NCBI RefSeq assembly: GCF_000018685.1
Contig: NC_010001.1
Span: 20,001 to 75,000 of the forward strand
From: Lachnoclostridium phytofermentans ISDg
GTDB taxonomy: Bacteria; Bacillota; Clostridia; Lachnospirales; Lachnospiraceae
Length of the DNA stretch: 55,000 bases
Reading direction: 5' to 3'
A program made the position numbers and the translations under genes. Below, one piece after another: positions 1-9,060 of the stretch. Numbering within the stretch: position 1 is the first letter of the stretch; each line of letters begins with the position of its first letter. The notes under the pieces were generated by a model. The model was not told the DNA's origin, ran no database searches, and worked only from the letters and a program-made list of their open reading frames with translations.

Positions 1-822
<822 letters not shown>

Positions 823-870
823 CTAAAAGGTTTGTTTAAAGAAAAGTTGATCAATGTTTAATTGATTAAC

Positions 871-903
871 AATTTGGTTGAAAAAAAGCTTTTCAATCAA
901 ATT
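871..903 (+). other. Stem-loop after the 23S rRNA
   Basis: A nearly perfect 14-bp inverted repeat (871-884 with 890-903, loop of five bases) sits 50 bases after the 23S end. It has no T-run behind it, so it is more likely an rRNA processing stem or part of the tRNA promoter region than a full intrinsic terminator. Confidence 0.5.
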
Positions 904-918
904 GTTATATGGTATAAT
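891..918 (+). promoter_or_regulatory. Probable promoter of the tRNA cluster
   Basis: A perfect -10 box TATAAT lies at 913-918, with a weak -35 (TTTCAA, 891-896) 16 bp upstream and partly inside the stem-loop. It is 36 bases before tRNA-Asp and would let the tRNA array be transcribed apart from the rRNA operon. Confidence 0.5.
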
Positions 919-954
919 AGAAAAGTGACTTAGTCATCTAAAGTTATTTTAGAT

Positions 955-1028
955 GGCCCGGTGGCTCAGTTGGTTAGAGCGCCGCCCTGTCACGGCGGAG
1001 GTCGTGGGTTCGAGTCCCATCCGGGTCG
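955..1028 (+). tRNA. tRNA-Asp (GTC)
   Basis: A cloverleaf is visible: acceptor GGCCCGG pairs with CCGGGTC, the anticodon loop carries GTC, and the T arm has GGTTCGAGTCC. The discriminator base is G. The CCA end is not encoded. It is the first gene of a seven-tRNA array. Confidence 0.97.
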
Positions 1029-1062
1029 CTAACTTGTTTAGCGCAAGTTAAAAAATTGATAT

Positions 1063-1135
1063 GGGATCTTAGCTCAGCTGGGAGAGCATCTGCCTTACAA
1101 GCAGAGGGTCATAGGTTCGAACCCTATAGGTCCCA
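1063..1135 (+). tRNA. tRNA-Val (TAC)
   Basis: Acceptor GGGATCT pairs with AGGTCCC, with one G-T wobble. The anticodon loop CTTACAA carries TAC, and the T loop is GGTTCGAACCC. The discriminator is A and CCA is not encoded. Confidence 0.97.
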
Positions 1136-1188
1136 TTCAGTTACAGTATAACCGACAGACGATAAGTTCGGTGGTTTAAAATTTATAC

Positions 1189-1261
<73 letters not shown>

Positions 1262-1270
1262 TAGGAACAT

Positions 1271-1352
1271 GGATGGGTTCCCGAGTGGCCAAAGGGGGCA
1301 GACTGTAAATCTGTTAGCAACGCTTTCGAAGGTTCGAATCCTTCTCCATCCA
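1271..1352 (+). tRNA. tRNA-Tyr (GTA)
   Basis: This is a class II tRNA of 82 nt with a long variable arm (about 1312-1329). Acceptor GGATGGG pairs with TCCATCC, and the anticodon loop carries GTA. The discriminator is A. Confidence 0.96.
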
Positions 1353-1413
1353 CTGATTGTTATCAACTGTTAAAGCAATTTGTAACAATCGCTAAAAAAA
1401 ATAAAAATAATAT

Positions 1414-1487
1414 CGCGGGGTGGAGCAGTCTGGAAGCTCGTCGGGCTCATAACCCGAAGGTCATAGGTTCAAATCCTATCCCCGCAA
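1414..1487 (+). tRNA. Initiator tRNA-fMet (CAT)
   Basis: The anticodon is CAT. Two initiator marks are visible: an unpaired first acceptor position (C opposite A) and three consecutive G-C pairs at the base of the anticodon loop (GGG/CCC). It is therefore the initiator and not the elongator Met tRNA. The discriminator is A. Confidence 0.95.
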
Positions 1488-1532
1488 CTCCAATCCAAAA
1501 GGATTGAAATTAAATAAGTGTACCATTTCCAT

Positions 1533-1605
<73 letters not shown>

Positions 1606-1652
1606 CTTGTTTTATGCTTTATTGGCATATAATGTCAGATGTATAAAACTAT

Positions 1653-1725
1653 GGGATATTAGCTCAGTCGGTAGAGCACTTGACTTTTAATCAAGGTGTC
1701 CCGGGTTCGAATCCCGGATGTCTCA
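1653..1725 (+). tRNA. tRNA-Lys (TTT)
   Basis: Acceptor GGGATAT pairs with ATGTCTC. The anticodon loop CTTTTAA carries TTT, and the T arm is CCGGGTTCGAATCCCGG. It is the last gene of the tRNA array. Confidence 0.96.
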
Positions 1726-1736
1726 CTAATAAGATG

Positions 1737-1781
1737 AAGCTGTAAAATAATTGGACAATCCATTATTTTACAGCTTTTTTT
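1737..1781 (+). terminator. Terminator of the rRNA-tRNA unit
   Basis: A perfect 15-bp stem (1737-1751 with 1762-1776) with a 10-base loop is followed by a run of T. It begins 11 bases after tRNA-Lys and ends the tRNA array. Confidence 0.9.
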
Positions 1782-2336
1782 GATTTCAAAAATAATACCT
1801 TTAACAAACAACTTACAGTTTATCCATATTTGAGTAGAACAAGTTTAAATATGAGTAGAATTCACTGATATGAAACAGTAGAATTAGAGAAAAGTTAGTA
1901 TTCGATCATTAGTGAAAGAAAGGAGGTTAAAGAGAGTATTAAGATACTTCTTTGGAAAAAGCATAATAATTTGATCAAGTAGTACATTTTATAAATTTAA
2001 AATAAAAAAATTATACATACTAAGTAGTAGACATCATATTAACTTTTTTACGTAAAAGAATCATTTCATAAAATACTTGCAATAGTTTAATAGGATTTAT
2101 TAAGGAATAAGTAATATACAGATTTAACAGCACAGGTTTAGAAAAGTGTAGGTCTAGACAAGGATAGTCTTCTTTTAGTTAAACATGACGAAATGAAATA
2201 GAATTAGTTATATCAATTTAATTTAACATGTTTTAACAGAAATAGTCTTTATAATGAAAAATCATGGTTATAGAATTCATCTAAATACACATTATATGTG
2301 CTATAATAGGACTATGAAAGTATTGGAGATGATTTT
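1782..2336 (+). other. Gene-free AT-rich gap with the sirtuin promoter
   Basis: I see no convincing gene in this 555-base gap. An isolated GGAGG at about 1922 is not followed by a usable ORF. Near the end, an extended -10 promoter (TGCTATAAT, 2299-2307) without a clear -35 box lies 30 bases before the sirtuin start codon and probably drives it. Confidence 0.5.
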
Positions 2337-3074
2337 ATGACAAAAGAAACAGAACAACTTATAGAGATTGTGAAGGAAAGTAATAATATTGTATTCTTTG
2401 GTGGCGCAGGTGTATCAACAGAATCTGGAATACCAGATTTTCGTTCAGAAAATGGTTTATATACTACGGGACAAGGAAAAAAATATTCCCCAGAACAATT
2501 ATTATCCCATAGTTTTTTTATGAGGCATACGCATGATTTTTTTGCGTATTATAAAAGTCATATGATTTATAAAGAAGCGAAACCGAATCCTGCACATCTT
2601 GCTTTAGCTAAGCTAGAGGAGCTAGGTAAGCTATCAGCAGTTATTACACAAAACATAGATAGTTTGCATCAGGTGGCAGGTAGTCAAACGGTGTATGAGC
2701 TACATGGTTCTTCTAATAGAAACTATTGTATGAAATGTAGAAAAAGTTTTAGTCTTGATCAAATAATGAAAATGGATACAGTTCCAATTTGCACGAATTG
2801 CGGTGGTGTTGTAAAACCTGATGTTGTTTTATATGAAGAGGAGTTAAAACAGGCTACGATACAAAAAGCAATCGATGCAATTTTGAAGGCGGATACTATG
2901 ATAGTTGGCGGTACCTCTCTTGTTGTATGGCCAGCTGCGAGTTTAATAGAGTATTTTCAAGGTAAAAATCTGGTTTTAATTAATAAAAGTGAGACAACTT
3001 ATGATACTATGGCATCCTTAGTGATTCACGATTCCATTGGCGAGGTTTTAGATTCTGTTATTCGTACTTTATAA
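2337..3074 (+). CDS. NAD-dependent protein deacylase, sirtuin (Sir2/CobB family)
   Basis: Sir2-family enzymes remove acyl groups from lysines, consuming NAD and releasing nicotinamide and O-acyl-ADP-ribose. The 245-residue product has the family's NAD-binding GAGVSTESGIPDFR (about 23-36), the TQNIDSLH motif (about 104-111), the catalytic His in ELHG (about 122), two CxxC zinc pairs (CMKC and CTNC) and a GTSLVVWPA motif. The length is typical of bacterial class U/III sirtuins. It is preceded by GGAG (2325-2328) and an extended -10 promoter. It stands alone: the next gene is 254 bases away. No acetyltransferase partner is visible, so its substrates cannot be inferred here. Confidence 0.93.
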   Translation: MTKETEQLIEIVKESNNIVFFGGAGVSTESGIPDFRSENGLYTTGQGKKYSPEQLLSHSFFMRHTHDFFAYYKSHMIYKEAKPNPAHLALAKLEELGKLSAVITQNIDSLHQVAGSQTVYELHGSSNRNYCMKCRKSFSLDQIMKMDTVPICTNCGGVVKPDVVLYEEELKQATIQKAIDAILKADTMIVGGTSLVVWPAASLIEYFQGKNLVLINKSETTYDTMASLVIHDSIGEVLDSVIRTL

Positions 3075-3328
3075 AATCTGAGTAAAACTTGTCTTTTCGA
3101 TTAGTGTCTTTGTAACTAAGGAAATAAATGAAGATGTTTTAAGTAGCAAGTGCTCCACAGCTTATATATTGTGCTATATGTTATTAATAAATCCTTAAAT
3201 TTCATAGAAAATAAGCAGATTTGGCATTGAGATATTTTCTATTACATGATAATATGAGTAAGGAATAATTAGGAATAACATAGTGTTGTAAGTTGCAGTA
3301 ATGATTTATAATTCAGGAGGTATAAAAA

Positions 3329-3982
3329 ATGAAATTTTTTATAGACACAGCGAATGTTGAAGAAATCAAAAAAGCAAATGACATGGGTGTTATTTGTGGT
3401 GTTACAACAAATCCATCATTAATCGCAAAAGAAGGTAGAGATTTTAAAGAAGTAATCACTGAGATTACTAATATTGTAGATGGTCCTATTAGTGGTGAAG
3501 TAAAGGCTACTACAGAAGATGCAGAATCTATGATTAAAGAAGGACGCGAAATTGCAAAAATTCATCCTAATATGGTAGTTAAAATTCCTATGACAGTAGA
3601 AGGGTTAAAGGCGACTAAAGTGTTATCCCAAGAAGGAATTAAAACCAATGTTACTTTAGTATTTTCTGCAAATCAGGCATTATTAGCTGCTAGAGCAGGA
3701 GCAACTTATGTTTCTCCTTTCTTAGGTAGACTCGATGATATTTCAACTCCAGGTATTGATTTAATTCGTACAATCTCAGATATTTTCGAGATATATAATT
3801 TACCAACTGAGATTATTGCTGCAAGTGTAAGAAATCCAGTTCATATTACAGATTGTGCATTGGCGGGGGCGCATATTGCTACCGTTCCATATAGTGTTAT
3901 TGTTCAATGTACTAAGCATCCATTAACGGATGCTGGTATTGAGAAGTTTAAAGCAGACTATAGAGCTGTATTTGGCGAATAA
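3329..3982 (+). CDS. tal: Transaldolase, short FSA/TalC-like type
   Basis: The product belongs to the short transaldolase group of about 215 residues, cytosolic enzymes that move a dihydroxyacetone unit between sugar phosphates in the non-oxidative pentose phosphate pathway. Visible marks are FIDTAN at the N-terminus, GVTTNPSLIAKEG (about 24-36), the Schiff-base lysine in VVKIPMT (Lys85), TLVFSANQALLAARAGA and the C-terminal AGAHIATVPY segment. Start and spacing are clear: CAGGAGG at 3314-3320. It lies directly upstream of transketolase, its pathway partner. Some members of this subfamily are fructose-6-phosphate aldolases; sequence alone leans to transaldolase because of the transketolase neighbour. 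Confidence 0.92.
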   Translation: MKFFIDTANVEEIKKANDMGVICGVTTNPSLIAKEGRDFKEVITEITNIVDGPISGEVKATTEDAESMIKEGREIAKIHPNMVVKIPMTVEGLKATKVLSQEGIKTNVTLVFSANQALLAARAGATYVSPFLGRLDDISTPGIDLIRTISDIFEIYNLPTEIIAASVRNPVHITDCALAGAHIATVPYSVIVQCTKHPLTDAGIEKFKADYRAVFGE

Positions 3983-4185
3983 TATAACGAATAAAGCATA
4001 GTACTATGAATAAGACAAGCCTTTTTACCCAAAAGTAATGTGTGGGCTGCATATTTCATTATTTTCGGAACGATACTTATGTTCCTATAATCGAAATGAA
4101 GTGCAAAAGGACACCTTTTATTGGAAGTTTAAAATTGAACTTCCGATAAGATAATTTAATAGAAATGTATTTAGGAGGATATCAC

Positions 4186-6168
4186 ATGAATAACATTGAC
4201 ACAATGTCCATTAACGCGATCCGTGTATTAGCTGCGGATGCCGTACAGAAAGCGAAATCAGGTCATCCGGGGCTACCACTTGGATGTGCTGCAATTGCTT
4301 ATGATATTTGGGCAAATGAAATGAAGCATAATCCAGCAAACCCTGATTGGGCGAATCGAGATCGTTTCATATTATCTGGTGGACATGGATCTACGTTATT
4401 GTATTCCTTGTTACATTTATTTGGATATGGTTTAACCAAAGAAGATATGATGCAATTTCGTCAATTAGATTCCCTTACACCAGGTCATCCAGAGTATCGT
4501 CATACAAAGGGTGTAGAAGCTACAACAGGACCACTTGGTGCAGGTATGGCAATGGCTGTTGGTATGGCAATGTCTGAAGAGCATTTAGCTGCAAAATTTA
4601 ATAAAGAAAATTATCCAGTAGTAGACCATTATACTTATGTACTCGGTGGAGACGGCTGTATGATGGAAGGTATCTCTTATGAGGCATTTTCTTTAGCTGG
4701 TACATTAGGACTTTCCAAGTTAATTGTTTTCTATGATTCTAATAAGATTTCCATCGAAGGCGATACTGATATTGCATTTACTGAGGATGTTTTAAAACGT
4801 TTTGAGGCATTCCACTTCCAGACTATCGTAGTGGAAGATGGTAATAACATTGAAGAAATCTCAAATGCGGTAAAAGCTGCTAAAGCGGATACAAATAGAC
4901 CAAGCTTGATTTTATGTAAAACACAGATTGGTTATGGCTGTCCTGCAAAACAGGGTAAGGCAAGTGCACATGGAGAACCTCTTGGAGATGACAATGTAGT
5001 AGCATTAAAAGAAAATATCGGCTGGCCTTCCACAGAACCTTTCTTTGTACCAGAAGAAGTATATGCTCACTACAACGAAATTGCAGCTAAGAAGGCAGAG
5101 GATGAAACTGCATGGAATAAGATGTTTGCAGAATATTGTTCTGCTTATCCAGAAATGAAGGAAGCATGGGAGAAGGAATTCGACCTTGATGTTGCAAAAG
5201 AATTAATTGATAATGAAGAGTTCTGGTCATTTGAGGACAAGCCAGAAGCAACTAGAAACTTATCTGGTGTTATTTTAAATAAATTAAAGAACTATGTACC
5301 AAGTTTAATTGGTGGTGCAGCAGACTTAGCTCCTTCTACAAAGACTTATTTAAATAATGAAGGTGATTTCTCCAAAGACAATAGACTTGGAAGAAACCTT
5401 CACTTTGGTGTAAGAGAGCTTGCTATGGCGGCAATTGGAAATGGTATGGTATTACATGGTCTACGTGCTTATGTATCTACCTTCTTTGTATTTAGTGACT
5501 ATATGAAACCAATGGCAAGATTATCATCACTTATGAGAATACCGACAACTTTTGTTTGGACACATGATAGTATCGGTGTTGGTGAAGATGGTCCAACTCA
5601 TGAACCAATTGAGCAGCTTGCAATGTATCGTGCAATGCCGAACTTCCATATATTCCGTCCAGCAGATGCTACGGAAACAATTGCTGCTTGGTATAGTGCA
5701 GTAACTTCTAAGGAAACTCCAACAGCTCTTGTATTAACAAGACAGAACCTTCCACAGTTAGCAGGTTCATCAAAAGAAGCATTAAAGGGAGCTTATGTAT
5801 TAGAAGATTCTAATAAGGAGACTCCAGATGCAATTATTATTGCAACTGGTTCTGAAGTTGAACTTGCTGTTGCAGCAAAGGCGGAGTTATTAAAAGAAGG
5901 CGTTGATGTACGTGTAGTTAGTATGCCATGTATGGACATCTTTGAAGAGCAAAGCAAGGAATATAAAGAAAGCATTCTACCTAGTGCAGTTCGTAAGAGA
6001 GTAGCAGTTGAAGCACTCATCGGATATGGCTGGGAGAAATATGTTGGTTTAGATGGCACAATCGTTTCTATGAACGGATTTGGTGCATCTGCTCCAGCGG
6101 GGACATTATTCAAGAAATTCGGATTTACTACAGAGAATGTAGTAGCATCGGTTAAATCAATTCTATAA
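4186..6168 (+). CDS. tkt: Transketolase
   Basis: Transketolase moves two-carbon ketol units between sugar phosphates using thiamine diphosphate and Mg2+, linking pentoses to glycolysis. The N-terminal half carries KSGHPG (His27), GHGSTLLYSLLHL and the ThDP-binding GDGCMMEGISYEA followed by DSNKISIEG. The second half carries HFGVRELAMAAIGNGM (the catalytic Glu that activates ThDP) and THDSIGVGEDGPTHEP. The start at 4186 gives 660 residues and is preceded by AGGAGG at 4173-4178; an in-frame ATG at 4165 lies upstream of that ribosome site and is unlikely to be used. With the transaldolase it forms a pentose phosphate pair suited to a plant-sugar-fermenting organism. Confidence 0.97.
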   Translation: MNNIDTMSINAIRVLAADAVQKAKSGHPGLPLGCAAIAYDIWANEMKHNPANPDWANRDRFILSGGHGSTLLYSLLHLFGYGLTKEDMMQFRQLDSLTPGHPEYRHTKGVEATTGPLGAGMAMAVGMAMSEEHLAAKFNKENYPVVDHYTYVLGGDGCMMEGISYEAFSLAGTLGLSKLIVFYDSNKISIEGDTDIAFTEDVLKRFEAFHFQTIVVEDGNNIEEISNAVKAAKADTNRPSLILCKTQIGYGCPAKQGKASAHGEPLGDDNVVALKENIGWPSTEPFFVPEEVYAHYNEIAAKKAEDETAWNKMFAEYCSAYPEMKEAWEKEFDLDVAKELIDNEEFWSFEDKPEATRNLSGVILNKLKNYVPSLIGGAADLAPSTKTYLNNEGDFSKDNRLGRNLHFGVRELAMAAIGNGMVLHGLRAYVSTFFVFSDYMKPMARLSSLMRIPTTFVWTHDSIGVGEDGPTHEPIEQLAMYRAMPNFHIFRPADATETIAAWYSAVTSKETPTALVLTRQNLPQLAGSSKEALKGAYVLEDSNKETPDAIIIATGSEVELAVAAKAELLKEGVDVRVVSMPCMDIFEEQSKEYKESILPSAVRKRVAVEALIGYGWEKYVGLDGTIVSMNGFGASAPAGTLFKKFGFTTENVVASVKSIL

Positions 6169-6273
6169 AACACCTTAATAAAGTATCTTGATTAATTTAG
6201 TATGGTTATTGATATCTTAGTAAATATATTCGTTTCTTTAAAATTTTCAATATGGTTAATTATAATTAAGGAG

Positions 6274-6312
6274 AAAAGAACTTGCAGTTGTGATATGCAA
6301 GTTCTTTTTTTG
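6274..6312 (+). terminator. Terminator after transketolase
   Basis: A stem of about 13 bp (AAAAGAACTTGCA with its complement), a nine-base loop and eight T follow, about 100 bases after the transketolase stop codon. Confidence 0.85.
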
Positions 6313-6430
6313 GGCAAATTTAAGTTAAGTCTTGGGGTAATAAACCACGATGAGCATGTGATCCCATTTATAAATGGTAGAGATTAATATATTTTAGTAT
6401 ATTCTAATCCAAATCTAATTAACTTATCTA

Positions 6431-6459
6431 TTGAAATAACCTTGTAGAATAGCTAAAAT
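6431..6459 (+). promoter_or_regulatory. Promoter of the two-component operon
   Basis: TTGAAA (6431-6436) and TAAAAT (6454-6459) are separated by exactly 17 bp, 72 bases before the response-regulator start. This fits a vegetative sigma-A promoter. Confidence 0.6.
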
Positions 6460-6531
6460 TAGGTTAGATATAAAGATACTGTAGTTGTATTCGGTTATTA
6501 AGTTTTGATTGAAATAGAGGAGGAGTAAAGT

Positions 6532-7218
6532 ATGGCGAAGATATTAATTGTTGAGGATGAAGTTAAGATCGCTAGATTTGTAGAACTTGAACTTAAGTAT
6601 GAGGGTTATACGGTTGATATTGCAAATGATGGTAGATCAGGCCTTGAAAAGGCTCTAAAGTCAGACATTGATTTAGTATTGTTAGATGTTATGCTTCCTG
6701 GGTTAAGCGGTATTGAAGTGTGTAGAAGAATACGTATGGAGTCTCAGGTACCAATTATTATGTTAACAGCGAAGGATGATGTCACGGATAAAGTAGCTGG
6801 TCTTGATATGGGCGCCGATGATTATATGACGAAACCTTTTGCTATTGAGGAGCTTTTAGCTAGAATTCGTGTGGCACTCAGCAGACATAGTAAGAGTAGT
6901 GCAGAAGCAAAACAGGATGTATTAACTCATGGTGAACTTAAATTAAACCTAACAAGCCATAGTGCTAATTATGGGGAGGAAGATTTAACTCTCACAAAAA
7001 AAGAATACGAATTGTTAGAGTATTTAATGAGAAATAAAAATATAGCGCTAACAAGGGAACAATTATTAAATAATGTATGGGACTATGAATATTTTGGAGA
7101 TACCAATGTAGTAGATGTATATATTCGTTATCTTAGACAAAAAATTGATGATAAGTATGGAGTGCATTTAATAAGTACAGTTCGAGGGGTGGGATATATA
7201 ATTCGAGATGAAAAATAG
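6532..7218 (+). CDS. Response regulator, OmpR/PhoB family
   Basis: This 228-residue DNA-binding regulator is activated by phosphorylation from its sensor kinase. The receiver domain (about 1-118) shows the acidic pocket VEDE, the phospho-acceptor Asp52 (LLDVMLPG), Thr79 (MLTAKDD) and Lys101 (TKPF). The C-terminal winged helix (about 130-226) ends in the family hallmark STVRGVGYII. The start is preceded by GAGGAGGAG. The histidine kinase gene overlaps its last 11 bases, so the two are co-translated. The target genes cannot be told from sequence; the adjacent ABC exporter is on the other strand and has its own promoter. Confidence 0.96.
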   Translation: MAKILIVEDEVKIARFVELELKYEGYTVDIANDGRSGLEKALKSDIDLVLLDVMLPGLSGIEVCRRIRMESQVPIIMLTAKDDVTDKVAGLDMGADDYMTKPFAIEELLARIRVALSRHSKSSAEAKQDVLTHGELKLNLTSHSANYGEEDLTLTKKEYELLEYLMRNKNIALTREQLLNNVWDYEYFGDTNVVDVYIRYLRQKIDDKYGVHLISTVRGVGYIIRDEK

Positions 7219-8647
7219 AGCTGTTGAAAAGATACGTAGTGTATTAAGAAAAGTTATACTACCATATCGTAAAAAAAAGGAAGCCATGTTGGGAGGAATT
7301 CGTCTCTCTATTACCAACCGTATCGCCATGAACTATATGAAACTATTAATTATTAATGGCTTTCTATTCTTCTTTGTATTTTCTATTCTTTATTTGAATA
7401 TAGAAAAAGGAAGATATGAGGACCTGGCAGAAGAAATTGTTGTTAATTTGGAGAATGATGGAGACGCTTTTTTAACCGTAGTAAATCCCTATTCAAAGCT
7501 AGGTGTTAATATGATTTTGTATGAAGTCGACACAGGGCGAGAGGTATACAATGATGTTACTTATGATGTAAAAAATTACAGACGTATCTTTCGCTCAATT
7601 CACTATACAAAATCCAGTGATACACATCGTCTTATTCTAGATGATGATATGGAATTTGTTCAAGGAGGAACATTATACCGAGCACAGTTTTTTTATAATA
7701 TGACGAAAGACTATAATCGTATGTGGTCTTTGCTATGGAATATGTTAATCTTATATGTTATAATCGTATTCTTTATTATACAAGAAGGTAAGAAGAACAA
7801 TATTAAACTCCTTGAGCCAATTCAATCCATGTCTGCGACAGTAAATCGTTTGACAGTGAGTAATCTTCATAGTGAGCGATTAAATGTAGCAGGAACAAAG
7901 AATGAACTAAAGGACTTAGCTATTGTTTTTAATAATATGCTAGACCGATTAGAGACATCATATGATAGACAGAAACAATTTGTATCGGATGCTTCCCATG
8001 AGCTTCGAACTCCAATTGCAGTAATTCAAGGATATATTAATATGTTAAGCAGGTGGGGTTCCAAGGATCAAGAGATACTAGAGGAATCGATTGAAGCTAT
8101 AAAAAATGAAGCGAAAGCCATGCAGGATTTAGTGGAAAAATTATTATTCCTCTCAAGGCATGATAAGAAGACACTAAAGCTAGAGAAAAAGATATTTAAT
8201 ATGAGACCAATCGTTGAGGAAATGGTAAAAGAAACAAAACTTGTAACTGCGAACCGAGTAATTGAAGCACCTTACCTGGAAGATGTTAATGTATATGGCG
8301 ATAAACAGGCTCTAAAACAGGCAATTAGGGTATTTATTGATAATGCAGTAAAATACACTCAGGATGGAGATACTATCCGTATTTATTGCCGTAACATTCG
8401 TGGTGACTGTATGATTGGTGTTGAGGATACCGGTATTGGTATGACAAGAAAAGATATGGATAACATCTTTAACCGATTTTATCGTTCTGATCATGTCCGT
8501 GATCGAAAGATTGAGGGTCATGGATTGGGATTATCCATTGCAAAGCTTATTATTATGGCACATACAGGTAGGATCAAGGTACGTTCTCAGTTTACTAAAG
8601 GAACAAGTTTTATCGTAACGATTCCAAGAATACGCTATGATAGTTAA
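7208..8647 (+). CDS. Membrane sensor histidine kinase
   Basis: This 479-residue partner kinase is coupled to the regulator by an 11-base overlap. Order of parts: a basic cytoplasmic N-terminus, a first membrane segment (about 45-64), an extracytoplasmic sensor loop (about 65-172), a second membrane segment (about 173-192), a HAMP linker, the HisKA box with phospho-His264 (SDASHELRTPI), and an HATPase domain with N-box DNAVKYT, G1 VEDTGIGM and G2 GHGLGLSIAK. All catalytic motifs are intact. The sensor loop of roughly 105 residues has no motif I recognise, so the signal is unknown. A terminator follows at 8652. Confidence 0.95.
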   Translation: MKNRAVEKIRSVLRKVILPYRKKKEAMLGGIRLSITNRIAMNYMKLLIINGFLFFFVFSILYLNIEKGRYEDLAEEIVVNLENDGDAFLTVVNPYSKLGVNMILYEVDTGREVYNDVTYDVKNYRRIFRSIHYTKSSDTHRLILDDDMEFVQGGTLYRAQFFYNMTKDYNRMWSLLWNMLILYVIIVFFIIQEGKKNNIKLLEPIQSMSATVNRLTVSNLHSERLNVAGTKNELKDLAIVFNNMLDRLETSYDRQKQFVSDASHELRTPIAVIQGYINMLSRWGSKDQEILEESIEAIKNEAKAMQDLVEKLLFLSRHDKKTLKLEKKIFNMRPIVEEMVKETKLVTANRVIEAPYLEDVNVYGDKQALKQAIRVFIDNAVKYTQDGDTIRIYCRNIRGDCMIGVEDTGIGMTRKDMDNIFNRFYRSDHVRDRKIEGHGLGLSIAKLIIMAHTGRIKVRSQFTKGTSFIVTIPRIRYDS

Positions 8648-8651
8648 TAAG

Positions 8652-8695
8652 AAGGACAGTAAAGGAACTAGATATTCACTTACTGTCCTTTTTTT
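8652..8695 (+). terminator. Terminator of the two-component operon
   Basis: An 11-bp stem (AAGGACAGTAA, 8652-8662, with 8680-8690) is followed by a run of T, five bases after the kinase stop codon. Confidence 0.9.
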
Positions 8696-8734
8696 GTGAA
8701 TAAAAGTCTCTAAATATGATTGCAGTGTGGATAA

Positions 8735-8763
8735 CATGAAAAGCACTTCGCGAACTTTTCATG
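8735..8763 (-). repeat. Dispersed hairpin element, copy A (short form)
   Basis: A perfect 9-bp inverted repeat (CATGAAAAG/CTTTTCATG) surrounds a loop whose minus-strand reading contains TTCGCGAAG. The same core with similar arms recurs at 10899-10943 and in a variant form at 46820-46862. It lies between the terminators of two converging transcription units. Confidence 0.55.
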
Positions 8764-8769
8764 AATAAT

Positions 8770-8833
8770 AAAAAAGGTACGAATACAAACACTAACTTAA
8801 ATAAAAGTTATAAGTTTGTATCAGCACCTTTTA
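8770..8833 (-). terminator. Terminator of the ABC exporter operon
   Basis: Read on the minus strand, an imperfect long stem (AAAAGGTGCTGATACAAAC pairing with GTTTGTATTCGTACCTTTT) ends in a T-run. It lies about 230 bases beyond the last exporter gene. The gap 8834-9060 otherwise holds nothing I recognise. Confidence 0.6.
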
Positions 8834-9060
8834 TGACGATAAATCATCGCACAAGATTACCCATTTACCACATTTGCTTTTCAAAGTTTTAAATTAAATA
8901 AATATGTGAAAATGTTTTAACTGTTATACACTAGTTGGATTTTATGATGTACGCTCTATCGTTTGCTCAAATTTTGTTCATAGTTTGATTCTGCTATGGA
9001 AGTTGGGAAGTCAAATCATCTTATCTAAAGGTTATAGATATTTTGACCTCCTTATGAAAT

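Noticed and set aside
4121..4144. Terminator between transaldolase and transketolase
   Set aside because: A short stem (GGAAGTTT with GAACTTCC) exists but has no T-run, and it lies immediately before the transketolase ribosome site.
5793..6173. A 126-codon minus-strand ORF
   Set aside because: It is antisense to the conserved transketolase C-terminus.
6202..6387. A 61-codon ORF after transketolase
   Set aside because: It runs through the terminator hairpin and T-run and lacks a ribosome site.
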